This document shows, piece by piece, positions 39,870 to 49,080 of a DNA stretch of 58,288 nt. Numbering within the stretch: the first letter of the stretch is position 1; each line of letters starts with the position of its first letter. The stretch spans positions 1 to 58,288 of IMG/VR virus record IMGVR_UViG_3300023174_000192; one strand, 5' to 3'. Both the position numbers and the translations under genes were made by a program. Below the pieces are notes generated by a model. The model made no database searches. It worked only from the letters and a program-made list of their open reading frames with translations, and was not told where the DNA came from. This DNA is from a virus.

Positions 39870-41986
39870 CAACGACCCCCATCTGGACTTACATCAATAC
39901 GGGGAGACCCAAGACCCCAACGAGTCCCGACCTTGTTACTTTCGATACGAAAAATTAAAGAGCGACCCCGAACACGAACATTCGCAACCGTAGTATACTG
40001 GTCTACTGGAACTGTCGATGTCCTAGTTACGGCAGAAGTAGAGCCACTAACATAGTTTGAACCCGTGTAATTTTGAGTTTTCAAAATCATAGAAACTTCA
40101 GGATTGTTCACGGAGTTGAAAAACTTTATATCGGGGACTAATCGGCGAACAAAAGTAAATTTATCCCCATCAGCAATGTCAACCGGAGAAGCCTCAATGT
40201 AAGCGTTTAGTGCGGAAGGCGGAGTTGTGCTCCCATCATCCGTCCCGTATTCGTGATTATAGAGGTATTTATCTGTACTAGCAGCTATCGAAAGTTGGCG
40301 TACACCATCATCAAGCCATGCTGTACGAGCTAGTATCCCATACGACCATACCTTATCGACGTAGTTATATGTCACATAACGGTCATTTTCACTTGAGGCA
40401 GCGGAAGGATATAGCCAGCTAACCTCGTTGAATTGGGCGGTCAGGTACGCGAAAACTTTATCTGATTGATCTGCATTAAAATCTCCAAAAACATAAGATT
40501 GAATAGGGCAGGGCATCGGTTGAGTTTGTCCTGCATAAACATAAAAATTACTATGCCCCATCCAAAAAACTGCATCATCAACAGCCACGGCAGAGTTATA
40601 TCCCATGATCGTAGTATTTGCGGCAAGCTGCTGCAATCCAAAAGTATAGGGAGGCCCAAGATACTGCATGGAGTAGACCGCCGTATCCGAGAAGATGACG
40701 ATTTCGCGCTTGGTTTCAACGGCCTTAACGATCTTGGTCCCCGAACCAATACGAAGATCACCTGCCGTATTTGTAGAAGTAGGATACCAAGTGAAGGGGT
40801 CTTCCCCGTCGCTGAACCGAACAAGCAGTGGATCAGGGGTAGCCCCTCCTCCTAAATTTGCTCCGAAAGCGATAACATGCCGATCACGGTCCGAGACCAT
40901 GATTTGGGTAACAACGTCTGGTGTCGTTAGGTCCGTGGACAACGAGCTTAGGGTAACGGCTCTAGTTGTGATGCTCCCACCGCCATACCAATAGTAAACC
41001 CCACCATTCCGGACGTTAAAGATAAGGTCTTCACCATAGTTGTCTTGTGACCACAGCCGAAGGCTATTACCTACCGAGATAGTAGTGCCAGAACCCCAGC
41101 CGCGACTGCCGTTCTGATAGAAGGCGGTCACCGTTCCGCCACCCGTAGCTGTGGACGTAGCTGTGGACGTGGTAGTTATCGTATAACTATTAGCGTTAAG
41201 GACAGTCACTTGAAAAGTAGATTGCAACGCACTAGCTGGAATACCACCAACAGAAGAAGCCGCAGAGTAGGAGACATACTGCCCTGTGGAAAGTCCGTGA
41301 GAGGTATGTGTAACGGTCACAACGGCACTGCTGCTACTAGTCGTAAAAGGTCCAGACAACGTGTATGAAAGCAGGGTGGAAAAGGTTCCCGCACCCCAGC
41401 CGATACCGCCAACTTGGGTATCAAGACCCGTATTGATTTGATAGGCCGCAGTAATAGTCGTGCCGCCATGAGCTGTATCGGAACCATTGGCAGTCACAGG
41501 AACTGTAATGCTGTAGCTGTTTGGATCAATGTAGGTAATCTGGTACTCAGCATTGAGGACGGTAGCAGTAACATTCCCACCAAGAGAAGTAGCACCACTA
41601 AAGGTGACAAAGTCGCCAGTGACGCATCCGTGACTGGTATCTGCCACTACAACCGTAGAAAGACCGTTTGTAGCAGTGAATGCCCCGTTTAGGACAACGG
41701 TTCTACGAATTGGGGTGATGTCATAGTACCCACCGCTCTTCTCTATATAGAACTTTAGGTTAGTCCCAAGCGAAAGGTAATTGTTACCGTTAAGAGTTAC
41801 CCATGCCAAAAGGGTACGAGCAGAACCGAGAAAGGTGCTGCTCGATAGTTTCTCCCAACCGCCAATTGATTCCGGAAACCCCAAGCGGAAACGAACGAGA
41901 TTGCAGTCAAACCAACCGCCCTCGTTTGTGTACCCTGTGACATCACGAACGACTCCAGGAGTAAACCGGAATTTTTGAAAAGGCAT
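39869..41986 (-). CDS. Tail hub / DNA-stabilisation-like protein
   Basis: 705 residues. The opening FQKFRFTPGVVRDVTGYTNE, then GGWFDCNLVRFRLGFPESIG, is typical of a widespread phage tail family; several repeated beta units (TSHGCVTGDFVTFSGATSLG and TSHGLSTGQYVSYSAASSVG) look like duplicated immunoglobulin-like or hub domains at residues ~120-280. Proteins with this opening are compared with P22 gp10 tail hub, but I infer that from pattern only. Confidence 0.65.
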   Translation of the reverse strand: MPFQKFRFTPGVVRDVTGYTNEGGWFDCNLVRFRLGFPESIGGWEKLSSSTFLGSARTLLAWVTLNGNNYLSLGTNLKFYIEKSGGYYDITPIRRTVVLNGAFTATNGLSTVVVADTSHGCVTGDFVTFSGATSLGGNVTATVLNAEYQITYIDPNSYSITVPVTANGSDTAHGGTTITAAYQINTGLDTQVGGIGWGAGTFSTLLSYTLSGPFTTSSSSAVVTVTHTSHGLSTGQYVSYSAASSVGGIPASALQSTFQVTVLNANSYTITTTSTATSTATGGGTVTAFYQNGSRGWGSGTTISVGNSLRLWSQDNYGEDLIFNVRNGGVYYWYGGGSITTRAVTLSSLSTDLTTPDVVTQIMVSDRDRHVIAFGANLGGGATPDPLLVRFSDGEDPFTWYPTSTNTAGDLRIGSGTKIVKAVETKREIVIFSDTAVYSMQYLGPPYTFGLQQLAANTTIMGYNSAVAVDDAVFWMGHSNFYVYAGQTQPMPCPIQSYVFGDFNADQSDKVFAYLTAQFNEVSWLYPSAASSENDRYVTYNYVDKVWSYGILARTAWLDDGVRQLSIAASTDKYLYNHEYGTDDGSTTPPSALNAYIEASPVDIADGDKFTFVRRLVPDIKFFNSVNNPEVSMILKTQNYTGSNYVSGSTSAVTRTSTVPVDQYTTVANVRVRGRSLIFRIESNKVGTRWGLGSPRIDVSPDGGR

Positions 41987-41995
41987 GTCGATCCT

Positions 41996-42169
41996 TTATT
42001 GATCAGCAGAAGCCTCAATAGGGGCAACCAAATCGGAAGCCTGTAGTTGTGATTGTGCTGAAGCCTTAACCTTTGCGATAAGATCTACCACTTCTCCAAA
42101 AGGACGCTGGGACAAAGCCATCAGTACATAGTTCACTTCGTCAACAGAAAATTCCAACGTAACTTTCAT
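41996..42169 (-). CDS. Small conserved phage protein (57 aa)
   Basis: MKVTLEFSVDEVNYVLMALS, then QRPFGEVVDLIAKVKASAQS and QLQASDLVAPIEASADQ. AGAGGAAG lies upstream. The start resembles a family of ~60-aa phage proteins that follow tail genes (EFTVDEVN-L--L--LPF). Sits in the 200-bp gap between two larger genes. Function unknown. Confidence 0.65.
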   Translation of the reverse strand: MKVTLEFSVDEVNYVLMALSQRPFGEVVDLIAKVKASAQSQLQASDLVAPIEASADQ

Positions 42170-42187
42170 ATTCTTTCTTCCTCTGGT

Positions 42188-42520
42188 TTATGCTGCCCAA
42201 GGTGGCGGCAAGTTGACAACGGTAGGTGATACCTGCTGCTGAATTTGATTGTCAATATTTGCTTGCAGTTCCGCAACACGATCTGCACCAAGACTTTCGG
42301 TGGTCCATGCGATGACCTGAGATTCAGTTAGGCTTGCGTAAGGCGTGAATGGGCTACCAGCGGCATATGTCACGCCTACCGTGCCGTAGACAGAACCGTT
42401 ATGACCATTGCCGTCGGTGCCATTCAGCACCCAATGAACGGTGAACACAACATCGGTTTCGCCTTCATGGGAAGGATAGGCAGACAGCGTGGGAAAAAAC
42501 CAAGTGTAAGTGTTGGACAT
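42188..42520 (-). CDS. Conserved tail-region protein (DUF7936-like)
   Basis: 110 residues. TYTWFFPTLSAYPSHEGETD, then VVFTVHWVLNGTDG and SPFTPYASLTESQVIAWTTE match a small family common after phage tail fibre genes. Function unknown, perhaps fibre attachment or assembly. Start overlaps the fibre stop (TAATG). Confidence 0.65.
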   Translation of the reverse strand: MSNTYTWFFPTLSAYPSHEGETDVVFTVHWVLNGTDGNGHNGSVYGTVGVTYAAGSPFTPYASLTESQVIAWTTESLGADRVAELQANIDNQIQQQVSPTVVNLPPPWAA

Positions 42521-44433
42521 TATCTTGACTCCAGTGCGGTAACTTTTGCGGATAGTTCTTTGATGGCGGCAACGAGAAGCGGGATGACATCCGTATATTG
42601 AACGCCCAGCTTATCAGGATTGTTTGCATCAACAGCTTCTGGAAGCACTGCCTGAACGTCCTGCGCGATCAGAAATGCGCGGCTTGTGCCTTCTTCATCG
42701 GTTTTGAACCGACCTGTGACTGCGCGAAGCGACGATACTTTTGACGCGGCATTTTCAATAGGTATAAGGTCTGTTTTTAACCGTTCATCCGAATTTGCTG
42801 TCCATGCGATATTACCGTAAAGCATATACATACCTAAAGAGGCATCCGTAAGGACTAAAAAGTTACCATTTTCATCTGGCCCGGTAGACCATTTTTTGGT
42901 TGATTGACTTGTGTTTACAAGTGATACAACGCCAACACCAACAACGGATGCCCCACTAATACCGACCCTTGAAGTTGAAATTGGCAAGGTTGTCGTCCCC
43001 ACCAGCAGATTGCCGCCAGCTTCATTCAATGTGATGTTATAAGCCGTTGCACTGCCGTCAGTGCGCTGTGCTTGCAACCATACATGCCCGTCAGAAGCAT
43101 TTGTCCCAACCAGCAAACCATAAGAAGGATCACTATTTGTTACATAAAACGGCGCACTTGTTGCGCTGCCCAAAGACGGAGCATTCAATGTCGTTGCTGC
43201 TGTAGACTGCAACCTTGTTTTGGGCGAACTCGTCCCAATCCCCACGTTGCCGGAGGAGTCGATACGCATACGTTCTGACGAGTTTGTAAATATAGACCAG
43301 TAGTTTGGTGCTACCAAAAAACTTCCGCCATTTCCATCTTGGCGCATATAGGCGGTATTAGAACCAGCTTGAGCTATTACGAATGCCTGATCTGACCCAG
43401 TCGACCCAGCCACGCGAACAGTCAAACCGAGGACACCGCTTGCCGCATATACGTCAAATTTTTGCGTGGGCGAACTTGTCCCAATCCCCACGTTGCCGGA
43501 GGAGTCGATTCTTAAACGCTCCGTCATAGATGTATCTGAAGTTGCATTGCGTGTGTATGCAGCTAAGTAGCCAACAGTATTGGATGTTCCGTCATTTAAA
43601 CCGCCTTTCCAAGCCGCAAAAGTTGTAGAGGTTTGACCCCCAAATTCAATAGCACCGCCGCAATTTGTAGAATTTTGGTTAGCTGTCGCATAAATAGTTG
43701 CTGTTTTTGCTCCACTAGTGGAAGGCGCAGCAGTTTCCCCAATACCATTGACATGCAATTTTGTGCTTATCGAGCTTGTCCCAATCCCTACGTTGCCGGA
43801 GGAGTCGATAGTTGCGCGGACGGCATTGTTTGTTACAATGGTAAGTGCATATGCCCCAGTTGAACCAACATACATTGAGTTAGGGGAGTAAATAAAGCTA
43901 TTTGTAGCGTCTGTGCTCAAATATAATGGAACAGAAGATGCCGTAGACCCAACAATCGCAAGCCTATAGCCACTGTTCGAAGTCGTCCCAATCCCTACGT
44001 TGCCGCTGGAGTCAACGGTGATGTTGGAGAGGACATTACGAACATCGGTACCGTCGCAATAGACAATGGCCTTGGTACCGTTGGGAATAGATACACCTGT
44101 TTGCCCAGTCACTTTTACCGTGACAGCAAAACCACCTGTGGTAGTGTTATAGAAAATGTAGGATTTTGTTTTGGCGGGGACTTCAACCACACGGGCAAGA
44201 GTCAACGCCCCAGTAAGAACGATCACCGCATTACGGCCCGTGGACGACGCACCGTTGGAAATGGTCAAGACGGTAGGAGATGCCGAATCGGCTACAGCCT
44301 GAGAACCATAACCGGCAATGGCCTGTTCCAACAGGGTACCAAGATTGGTATTGGTCGTAGCACCCCATGTACCGGACTGATCGCCAGTCCCCATGAGTTC
44401 GATACCAAGATTCGTTGAATAAGTGCTAGCCAT
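42520..44433 (-). CDS. Tail fibre with S74 intramolecular chaperone
   Basis: 637 residues. The N-terminus (LGIELMGTGDQSGTWGATTN) is the common attachment domain of environmental-phage fibres. The shaft has at least five RIDSSGNVGIGTSSP-type repeats at ~residues 140-420, expected to form a trimeric beta structure. The C-terminal ~95 residues begin WTANSDERLKTDLIPIENA, the peptidase S74 (endosialidase chaperone) domain, whose Ser in SDERLK cleaves the chaperone after trimerisation. Host receptor binding is the expected role. Confidence 0.9.
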   Translation of the reverse strand: MASTYSTNLGIELMGTGDQSGTWGATTNTNLGTLLEQAIAGYGSQAVADSASPTVLTISNGASSTGRNAVIVLTGALTLARVVEVPAKTKSYIFYNTTTGGFAVTVKVTGQTGVSIPNGTKAIVYCDGTDVRNVLSNITVDSSGNVGIGTTSNSGYRLAIVGSTASSVPLYLSTDATNSFIYSPNSMYVGSTGAYALTIVTNNAVRATIDSSGNVGIGTSSISTKLHVNGIGETAAPSTSGAKTATIYATANQNSTNCGGAIEFGGQTSTTFAAWKGGLNDGTSNTVGYLAAYTRNATSDTSMTERLRIDSSGNVGIGTSSPTQKFDVYAASGVLGLTVRVAGSTGSDQAFVIAQAGSNTAYMRQDGNGGSFLVAPNYWSIFTNSSERMRIDSSGNVGIGTSSPKTRLQSTAATTLNAPSLGSATSAPFYVTNSDPSYGLLVGTNASDGHVWLQAQRTDGSATAYNITLNEAGGNLLVGTTTLPISTSRVGISGASVVGVGVVSLVNTSQSTKKWSTGPDENGNFLVLTDASLGMYMLYGNIAWTANSDERLKTDLIPIENAASKVSSLRAVTGRFKTDEEGTSRAFLIAQDVQAVLPEAVDANNPDKLGVQYTDVIPLLVAAIKELSAKVTALESR

Positions 44434-44444
44434 TTATCTGCCTC

Positions 44445-45356
44445 CTACGCGGCAACTTGATTCCAGTTGGGGGTCTGAGATGGAGAGGTGGGGGTCCAAG
44501 CAGGGCTTCCACTTGGGACCACTTGTGTCCAACTAGGCGTTTGACTCGGGACAATATTTCCCCAAACGAGAACTTGCCCACCATATCCTATTGCGGAAAC
44601 CCCCGCAAGGCTGACATTGGCATCTGCTGTGATGGTGACTGAGCCAGCACTGCCCGTGGCCTCTAGGCCCGTGACATCGATCAAGTTGACCGAGGTAATG
44701 TCTACTTGACCAACCGAACCTGACCCAGATACACCTGTTACAGAAACATTTGGACTCTGGATGAAGTCAACTGTTCCAATATATCCGGTGGCTTCAACTC
44801 CAGTCAGATTGATATTGGCATCTGCCGTAACAGTAGCAGCCCCAACACTCCCCGTAGAAGTAAGACCAGTCGGGCTGACATTGGCATCCGCCGTAACCGT
44901 AGCAGAAGATCCAACATCCCCAGTAGCAGAAACCCCCGTTGGACTGATATTGGGGCTCAGTATAAAATCAACTGTCCCAATACCACCTGTTGCCTCAACG
45001 CCCGTTGGGCTAACATTGGCATCTGCCGTGACCGTAGCAGAGCCCACACTTCCAGTGGAAGAAAGGCCGGTTGGGCTAACATTGGCATCTGCCGTAACTA
45101 TGGCGGAGGACGCCACATCCCCCGTAGCTGATACTCCCGTCAGATTGATGCTGACATCAACTACTGCTACAACAGAGCCCACACTTGCTGTTGCCTCAAC
45201 GCCCGTTGGACTGACGTTAGCATCTGCAACAACGGTAGCTGACGAAGCTACATCACCGGTAGCCAGACCGATAGCAATCGCACCCGTGCCAAATGCGCCC
45301 AGTCCCCAACCTTGGGACCGGTCCCATCCTTCAAAGGCTACGATTGCATCGGTCAT
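44445..45356 (-). CDS. Repetitive virion protein with ~22-residue repeats
   Basis: 303 residues. After MTDAIVAFEGWDRSQGWGLG, about ten copies of a unit like VTADANVSPTGVEATGSVGS (one beta-turn pattern) follow, then three PSWTQV/PSQTP-like short repeats at the C-terminus. No catalytic motif. A beta-solenoid or decoration/adhesion protein of the tail is likely. Adjacent to the fibre. Confidence 0.65.
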   Translation of the reverse strand: MTDAIVAFEGWDRSQGWGLGAFGTGAIAIGLATGDVASSATVVADANVSPTGVEATASVGSVVAVVDVSINLTGVSATGDVASSAIVTADANVSPTGLSSTGSVGSATVTADANVSPTGVEATGGIGTVDFILSPNISPTGVSATGDVGSSATVTADANVSPTGLTSTGSVGAATVTADANINLTGVEATGYIGTVDFIQSPNVSVTGVSGSGSVGQVDITSVNLIDVTGLEATGSAGSVTITADANVSLAGVSAIGYGGQVLVWGNIVPSQTPSWTQVVPSGSPAWTPTSPSQTPNWNQVAA

Positions 45357-45814
45357 TACGCAATACGAATGATAGCGTTGGAAGCGTCGGCGGTGGGGAA
45401 TACAACCGTGAATGTACCGGCTGAAGCGGTTTTATCCGCACCGAAATCCAGCACAACCACTGCTTTATTGCCTTGGGTTGAGTTATAGATTAACGCACCA
45501 CGAGCCGTGAAAGATGCTGTGGTCCACGAGCTATCGGCAAAATCTGCCCAAGCCGTTGTGCCACTTGAAGAAGTGGTTGGGCTTGTCAGCGTATTACCAC
45601 CAGCCGTGTAGGCAGAACCCGCCGTATTGGTTGTTTCGTTGGTCGAGGAGTATACCGTCGTCGAGGCATCAAGAGTTGCCGAAGATGTGTATAGTGCAAT
45701 CTTAAAGGTATCCGCGCCCGTACCCGCACGAATGACGGAAGTGTTGAAAGCATGGATACCGCTCAACAACTGCAACTTGAAGGAAGTTGCCATGAAATTG
45801 CCAGTGAATGCCAT
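45356..45814 (-). CDS. Conserved phage structural protein
   Basis: 152 residues. MATSFKLQLLSGIHAFNTSV, DTFKIALYTSSATLDASTTV and ALIYNSTQGNKAVVVLDFG are typical of a common tail-associated family in environmental phages. Ser/Thr-rich and beta-like. Coupled to genes on both sides by TAATG. Confidence 0.7.
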   Translation of the reverse strand: MAFTGNFMATSFKLQLLSGIHAFNTSVIRAGTGADTFKIALYTSSATLDASTTVYSSTNETTNTAGSAYTAGGNTLTSPTTSSSGTTAWADFADSSWTTASFTARGALIYNSTQGNKAVVVLDFGADKTASAGTFTVVFPTADASNAIIRIA

Positions 45815-46104
45815 TATGGCCTCCTTAAAAGTTCAGCTAATTGTGGGTGACCAGCTTCTGTCACCAGATGACTGACCGTGGTCCTGTCACAGGATATAGC
45901 ACGTTTCATATGATCAAGCACTACTTGTTCTACCAAATCCTTGAAGGCTACAGCCTGTTCACGGATAGCGGGATGCGCTGTTTCGGAAACAGAAACAATG
46001 CGGTCAGCGGCCCGCTTTGCCCAAAACTCGGGGGGGTGACCACCGTTAGAAGAGGTTTCAACATCAACTCTAAACCCCCCTGTAGTGCCTTGACTGCCAA
46101 CCAT
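45814..46104 (-). CDS. Conserved phage protein
   Basis: 96 residues. VDVETSSNGGHPPEFWAKRA, ADRIVSVSETAHPAIREQAV and DRTTVSHLVTEAGHPQLAEL match a helical family found in many phages; function unknown, probably structural or assembly. Overlaps the next start by TAATG. Confidence 0.7.
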   Translation of the reverse strand: MVGSQGTTGGFRVDVETSSNGGHPPEFWAKRAADRIVSVSETAHPAIREQAVAFKDLVEQVVLDHMKRAISCDRTTVSHLVTEAGHPQLAELLRRP

Positions 46105-46105
46105 T

Positions 46106-46741
46106 CTATGTTGCCTTTACCTTTACCAAACCGTCCCGATAAGCATCTTCATCCTCAAGACCCTCACCATAATTTTTCAAACGAGATAACGCCTCCATAA
46201 ACCTTTGATTATAAAGGTTCAACAAATCTTGCTCGCCCTTCATAAAGGTATAAGCCTCAAACAACGTCCCGTAAAGGAGTGCTTGCTCTGCATTATCTCC
46301 TAGCCATGAAGTTCCTGAAGTTACAATAGATGCAGGTTGATAAAAATAATGCAGTTCTACCGAATACGCTCCTGCCGGAGTAGGAGCTAACAAAAAATTA
46401 TTTTTATCATACAAAGCATAATATTTTGGGGTTCCTGTGGTTCCTGAAGGATTATACTCTTGAAGAAATTCAACATCTTTGTTCAAAAGGAAAGAAGTGG
46501 TACTACCCACTGTCACACTTAATGAATAAGAAGATAAAAAATCAGTAGGGGCTGCAAGAAACTTATTACTAGCCGTAGTTGTCCCAGACACATTCTGACG
46601 AAAATCAACTAATTGAACAGAGAATAAAATTCGCTCTTCACAGTTACGAATAAACGTATCGATGTACGAATTAAAAGTTGTTTCATCGTATTCAGTGAAA
46701 TCTTTTACCGCTTGTACCAGCGTCGCATACGTCCAAGCCAT
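46106..46741 (-). CDS. Head-tail adaptor (SU10-type)
   Basis: 211 residues. MAWTYATLVQAVKDFTEYDE, ETTFNSYIDTFIRNCEERIL and PTDFLSSYSLSVTVG form the opening typical of short-tailed phage adaptor proteins that sit under the portal. The final helices (LFEAYTFMKGEQDLLNLYNQ) are also typical. Inferred to link portal and tail. Confidence 0.75.
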   Translation of the reverse strand: MAWTYATLVQAVKDFTEYDETTFNSYIDTFIRNCEERILFSVQLVDFRQNVSGTTTASNKFLAAPTDFLSSYSLSVTVGSTTSFLLNKDVEFLQEYNPSGTTGTPKYYALYDKNNFLLAPTPAGAYSVELHYFYQPASIVTSGTSWLGDNAEQALLYGTLFEAYTFMKGEQDLLNLYNQRFMEALSRLKNYGEGLEDEDAYRDGLVKVKAT

Positions 46742-47046
46742 TAGCTAATCTCCACCCTAACGATTCCGATTTGCATAACACCTTGAGTACTGATGTTTTC
46801 CAAAAAGGGAAAAATATCTTGTCCAACAGGAACACTCATGACTTCTTTATTGGCTGGACGCGGTTGATACAAGGCTTGTGGCTCAGGAGGCGGATAAATG
46901 GGGTCTAATTGCGGGTGTTTAGCTTCCCAACATTCTGGGCAAACACGAAGACCAGTCCATAGTTTAGATATTTGATTATAGGGGTACTGTAACCCACAAC
47001 GGTCGCATATGGCTATTGCTCGGCTACCGCTCGCATATCTAGCCAT
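46741..47046 (-). CDS. Zinc-ribbon structural-region protein
   Basis: 101 residues from the ATG at 47046. MARYASGSRAIAICDRCGLQ and WTGLRVCPECWEAKHPQLDP give two CxxC pairs; then Pro-rich PPEPQALYQPRPAN. A conserved neighbour of head-tail adaptor genes in phages; likely a small virion or assembly protein. The frame to 47100 overlaps the upstream gene and is not used. Confidence 0.7.
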   Translation of the reverse strand: MARYASGSRAIAICDRCGLQYPYNQISKLWTGLRVCPECWEAKHPQLDPIYPPPEPQALYQPRPANKEVMSVPVGQDIFPFLENISTQGVMQIGIVRVEIS

Positions 47047-47047
47047 A

Positions 47048-47731
47048 TCACACCCTGTAAAAGTCTCTTGTAGGCGTAAGCATGAGAGAAGCTCTATCAC
47101 GATCTTCGCCCTTAGCCCTATCGAACTCTTCTTCGTAGGCAGCTTTCAAAAGTTGAATCCGCTCAGGAGCCTTTTTCATAGCAATATAATAAGCAAGACC
47201 AGCCGCCAAACAAGGATAGAACCTGAAAGGCATCTGCAAGGTATTCATACCAGAACTAGCGTCATCCATGCGAACCAATTTATCTACAACTAATGTGTAG
47301 CTTTGATCTGGTTTAGGCCAAACGTATAAGATTGGCACAACTCGCCTATCTACATAATACTGCGTAGGACGTGCCTGTGCCAGTTTAGCAGGAATAGTCA
47401 AATAATAATCTCTGCTAATGCGCTCAATCACAAGATCCGACTGTGAAGCAGTACCTACTCCCGTAGGGAGTCTCACTGCTGCTGAAATGATATCGATCGT
47501 AGATTCTGGTAAGGTATACGTCACATTCGAAGAATCTAAGGCAATTTCAACACGCTCAATAGTCCACTGGTTTAACCCACGGTTAGCCCATTCCGCCAAC
47601 AAAAGATTCAAGCTGCGTCTAGCTGTGCGTTGGTCGTAACCTGTACGAACTTCCAACCCACAGCGTTCAAACGCTTCTTCGATGTATTCTACAACATCTA
47701 GCTCAAATGTTTTTGTACCGGATGTGGTCAT
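47048..47731 (-). CDS. Head-tail connector / tail accessory factor (P22 gp4-like)
   Basis: 227 residues. [40 protein letters not shown], then [17 protein letters not shown] and [20 protein letters not shown]. This helical-beta-helical layout matches P22 gp4-type connector proteins that bind the portal. ATGA overlap with the small basic gene after it. Confidence 0.75.
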   Translation of the reverse strand: MTTSGTKTFELDVVEYIEEAFERCGLEVRTGYDQRTARRSLNLLLAEWANRGLNQWTIERVEIALDSSNVTYTLPESTIDIISAAVRLPTGVGTASQSDLVIERISRDYYLTIPAKLAQARPTQYYVDRRVVPILYVWPKPDQSYTLVVDKLVRMDDASSGMNTLQMPFRFYPCLAAGLAYYIAMKKAPERIQLLKAAYEEEFDRAKGEDRDRASLMLTPTRDFYRV

Positions 47732-47994
47732 GTGATTTTACAGCTCTTGTAACGGGAAGCCCCAAATCCACGGACAGCAACTTCACCACCTGCTTTATAC
47801 ATACCACCCTTATTGAGACCTTTCATAGATTTTTGGGTATCGTGTTTTTCATCCTCAGCAGAGGATTCCCATTCGGCTTTAGACATACCACGCTTTGCAG
47901 CCAGTTTTTTGTCTTGAGCATTATCTTTTTTAGAACCTTCCCACATACCGATATTCATCAGTCCTGCGGAAGAACGATTACTAGTTCTAGCCAT
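47728..47994 (-). CDS. Lys/Gly-rich small protein 1
   Basis: 88 residues. [20 protein letters not shown], then [15 protein letters not shown] and [28 protein letters not shown]. Highly basic with GG-K turns. First of four consecutive small proteins with a KKGG/KGG element. Unknown; typical of environmental-phage structural regions. Confidence 0.65.
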   Translation of the reverse strand: MARTSNRSSAGLMNIGMWEGSKKDNAQDKKLAAKRGMSKAEWESSAEDEKHDTQKSMKGLNKGGMYKAGGEVAVRGFGASRYKSCKIT

Positions 47995-48360
47995 TTACTT
48001 CTTCCTTCCTTTAGATTTTCCTGCTTCGGAAAGAGCGATTGCAATAGCTTGTTTACGAGAGGTTACTGTTGGGCCTTTTTTGCTAGTAGAATGCAATTTA
48101 CCCGCTTTAAACTCTTTCATAACTTTTTCAACTTTGCCACCCTTTTTCATTTTCCCAGCAGGGGCAATCTTACTCGGCATTGTCATACGCCCCATTTTCA
48201 TAGGATCCGTATTTTTCATAGCCGTATCAGACATGCCCGTAGAACCCATAGTAGCCGAATCCATAGAGGAATTTAGGTTATCGTATGAAACTTTCATTCC
48301 CTTAAGAGCAGATTCTCTAGCACTACGTGTGTCCTCGGAGGTGTCACGAAGTTTTGCCAT
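47995..48360 (-). CDS. DUF6496-like basic protein
   Basis: 121 residues. The C-terminal KKGGKVEKVMKEFKAGKLHS then SKKGPTVTSRKQAIAIALSE AG is the DUF6496 pattern (DNA- or protein-binding basic helix). The N-terminal half is Met/Ser/Thr-rich. Probably a virion or DNA-associated protein. Second of the KKGG series. Confidence 0.75.
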   Translation of the reverse strand: MAKLRDTSEDTRSARESALKGMKVSYDNLNSSMDSATMGSTGMSDTAMKNTDPMKMGRMTMPSKIAPAGKMKKGGKVEKVMKEFKAGKLHSTSKKGPTVTSRKQAIAIALSEAGKSKGRKK

Positions 48361-48654
48361 TTATTTGCCCTTCTTTTTCCCGAGAGCAATTACAACCATA
48401 AGACCACCCTTCTTACGGCTTCCTTCTTTAGACTCCATTTGGCGGCTTTCTTTTTTCTCGTGTTTACGGCCTTCTTCTTTAACACGACCACCTTTTTTCA
48501 TTGCAGGGGCCATTGCCCCCATAGAAGCAGGTGAAGGAGCCATCATAGGTGCAGGAGGAACTTTGGTAGCCATCATAGTAGCAGGGGCTTCTGAGGCCAT
48601 TCTGCGACGCTTTGGCATCATCTGACTAGCTTTAGGACCACGCATCATAGCCAT
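48361..48654 (-). CDS. Met/Ala/Pro- and Lys-rich small protein
   Basis: 97 residues, low complexity. MAMMRGPKASQMMPKRRRMA, a Met/Pro/Ala stretch, then MKKGGRVKEEGRKHEKKESR and a basic tail GKKKGK. Expected to be disordered and nucleic-acid binding. Third of the series. Function unknown. Confidence 0.6.
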   Translation of the reverse strand: MAMMRGPKASQMMPKRRRMASEAPATMMATKVPPAPMMAPSPASMGAMAPAMKKGGRVKEEGRKHEKKESRQMESKEGSRKKGGLMVVIALGKKKGK

Positions 48655-48655
48655 T

Positions 48656-48805
48656 TTAGCAACCTTTCCCGCTGGACATACCGCCTTTTTTCATAGCGAT
48701 GCCCTTACCTTTAACAGCAATACCACCACCTTTAAGAGCCATCCCTTTGCCCTTAACAGCAATACCACCACCTTTTTTAGCCATAGGCTTCATCATTTTA
48801 GCCAT
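48656..48805 (-). CDS. Gly/Lys repeat small protein (49 aa)
   Basis: Reads MAKMMKPMAKKGGGIAVKGK, GMALKGGGIAVKGKGIAMKK and GGMSSGKGC, so GGGIAVKGKG is duplicated in tandem. It exactly fills the gap between the genes on either side and starts with a clean ATG; the last Cys is notable. Fourth of the KKGG series. Function unknown. Confidence 0.6.
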   Translation of the reverse strand: MAKMMKPMAKKGGGIAVKGKGMALKGGGIAVKGKGIAMKKGGMSSGKGC

Positions 48806-48808
48806 AAC

Positions 48809-49069
48809 TTATCTCCGTGTTTGTTGCAGTTGATCTGCAATAAGACGATCTATTTTCTCTTCTAGCCGATCAAACCGCTTATGGATGTTAGCTAAATCGT
48901 TATGCAAGTCGGCTTTAGTAACGTACATTTTAGGCATTTCTTCTCTGGTGTCTGAAACAGATTTCCAAAGATTATTGATATGCGAGTTCAGATAAATCAA
49001 AGCCCACGCCATAGGCATAAGGATCAAGCTGTGGATGATATTCCAAATGAAATTCATATCTACCGACAT
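48809..49069 (-). CDS. Small membrane protein with C-terminal coiled coil
   Basis: 86 residues. A hydrophobic N-terminus (FIWNIIHSLILMPMAWALIY, residues ~7-26) and a heptad-like C-terminus (LANIHKRFDRLEEKIDRLIA). The layout matches small phage membrane proteins sometimes called holin- or spanin-like; no direct evidence. ATG at 49069 or 49057. Confidence 0.6.
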   Translation of the reverse strand: MSVDMNFIWNIIHSLILMPMAWALIYLNSHINNLWKSVSDTREEMPKMYVTKADLHNDLANIHKRFDRLEEKIDRLIADQLQQTRR

Positions 49070-49080
49070 CGGAATACCAC

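Noticed and set aside
44761-45372. 200-codon plus-strand frame
   Set aside because: Opposite strand of the 22-residue repeats; periodic composition explains the long open frame.
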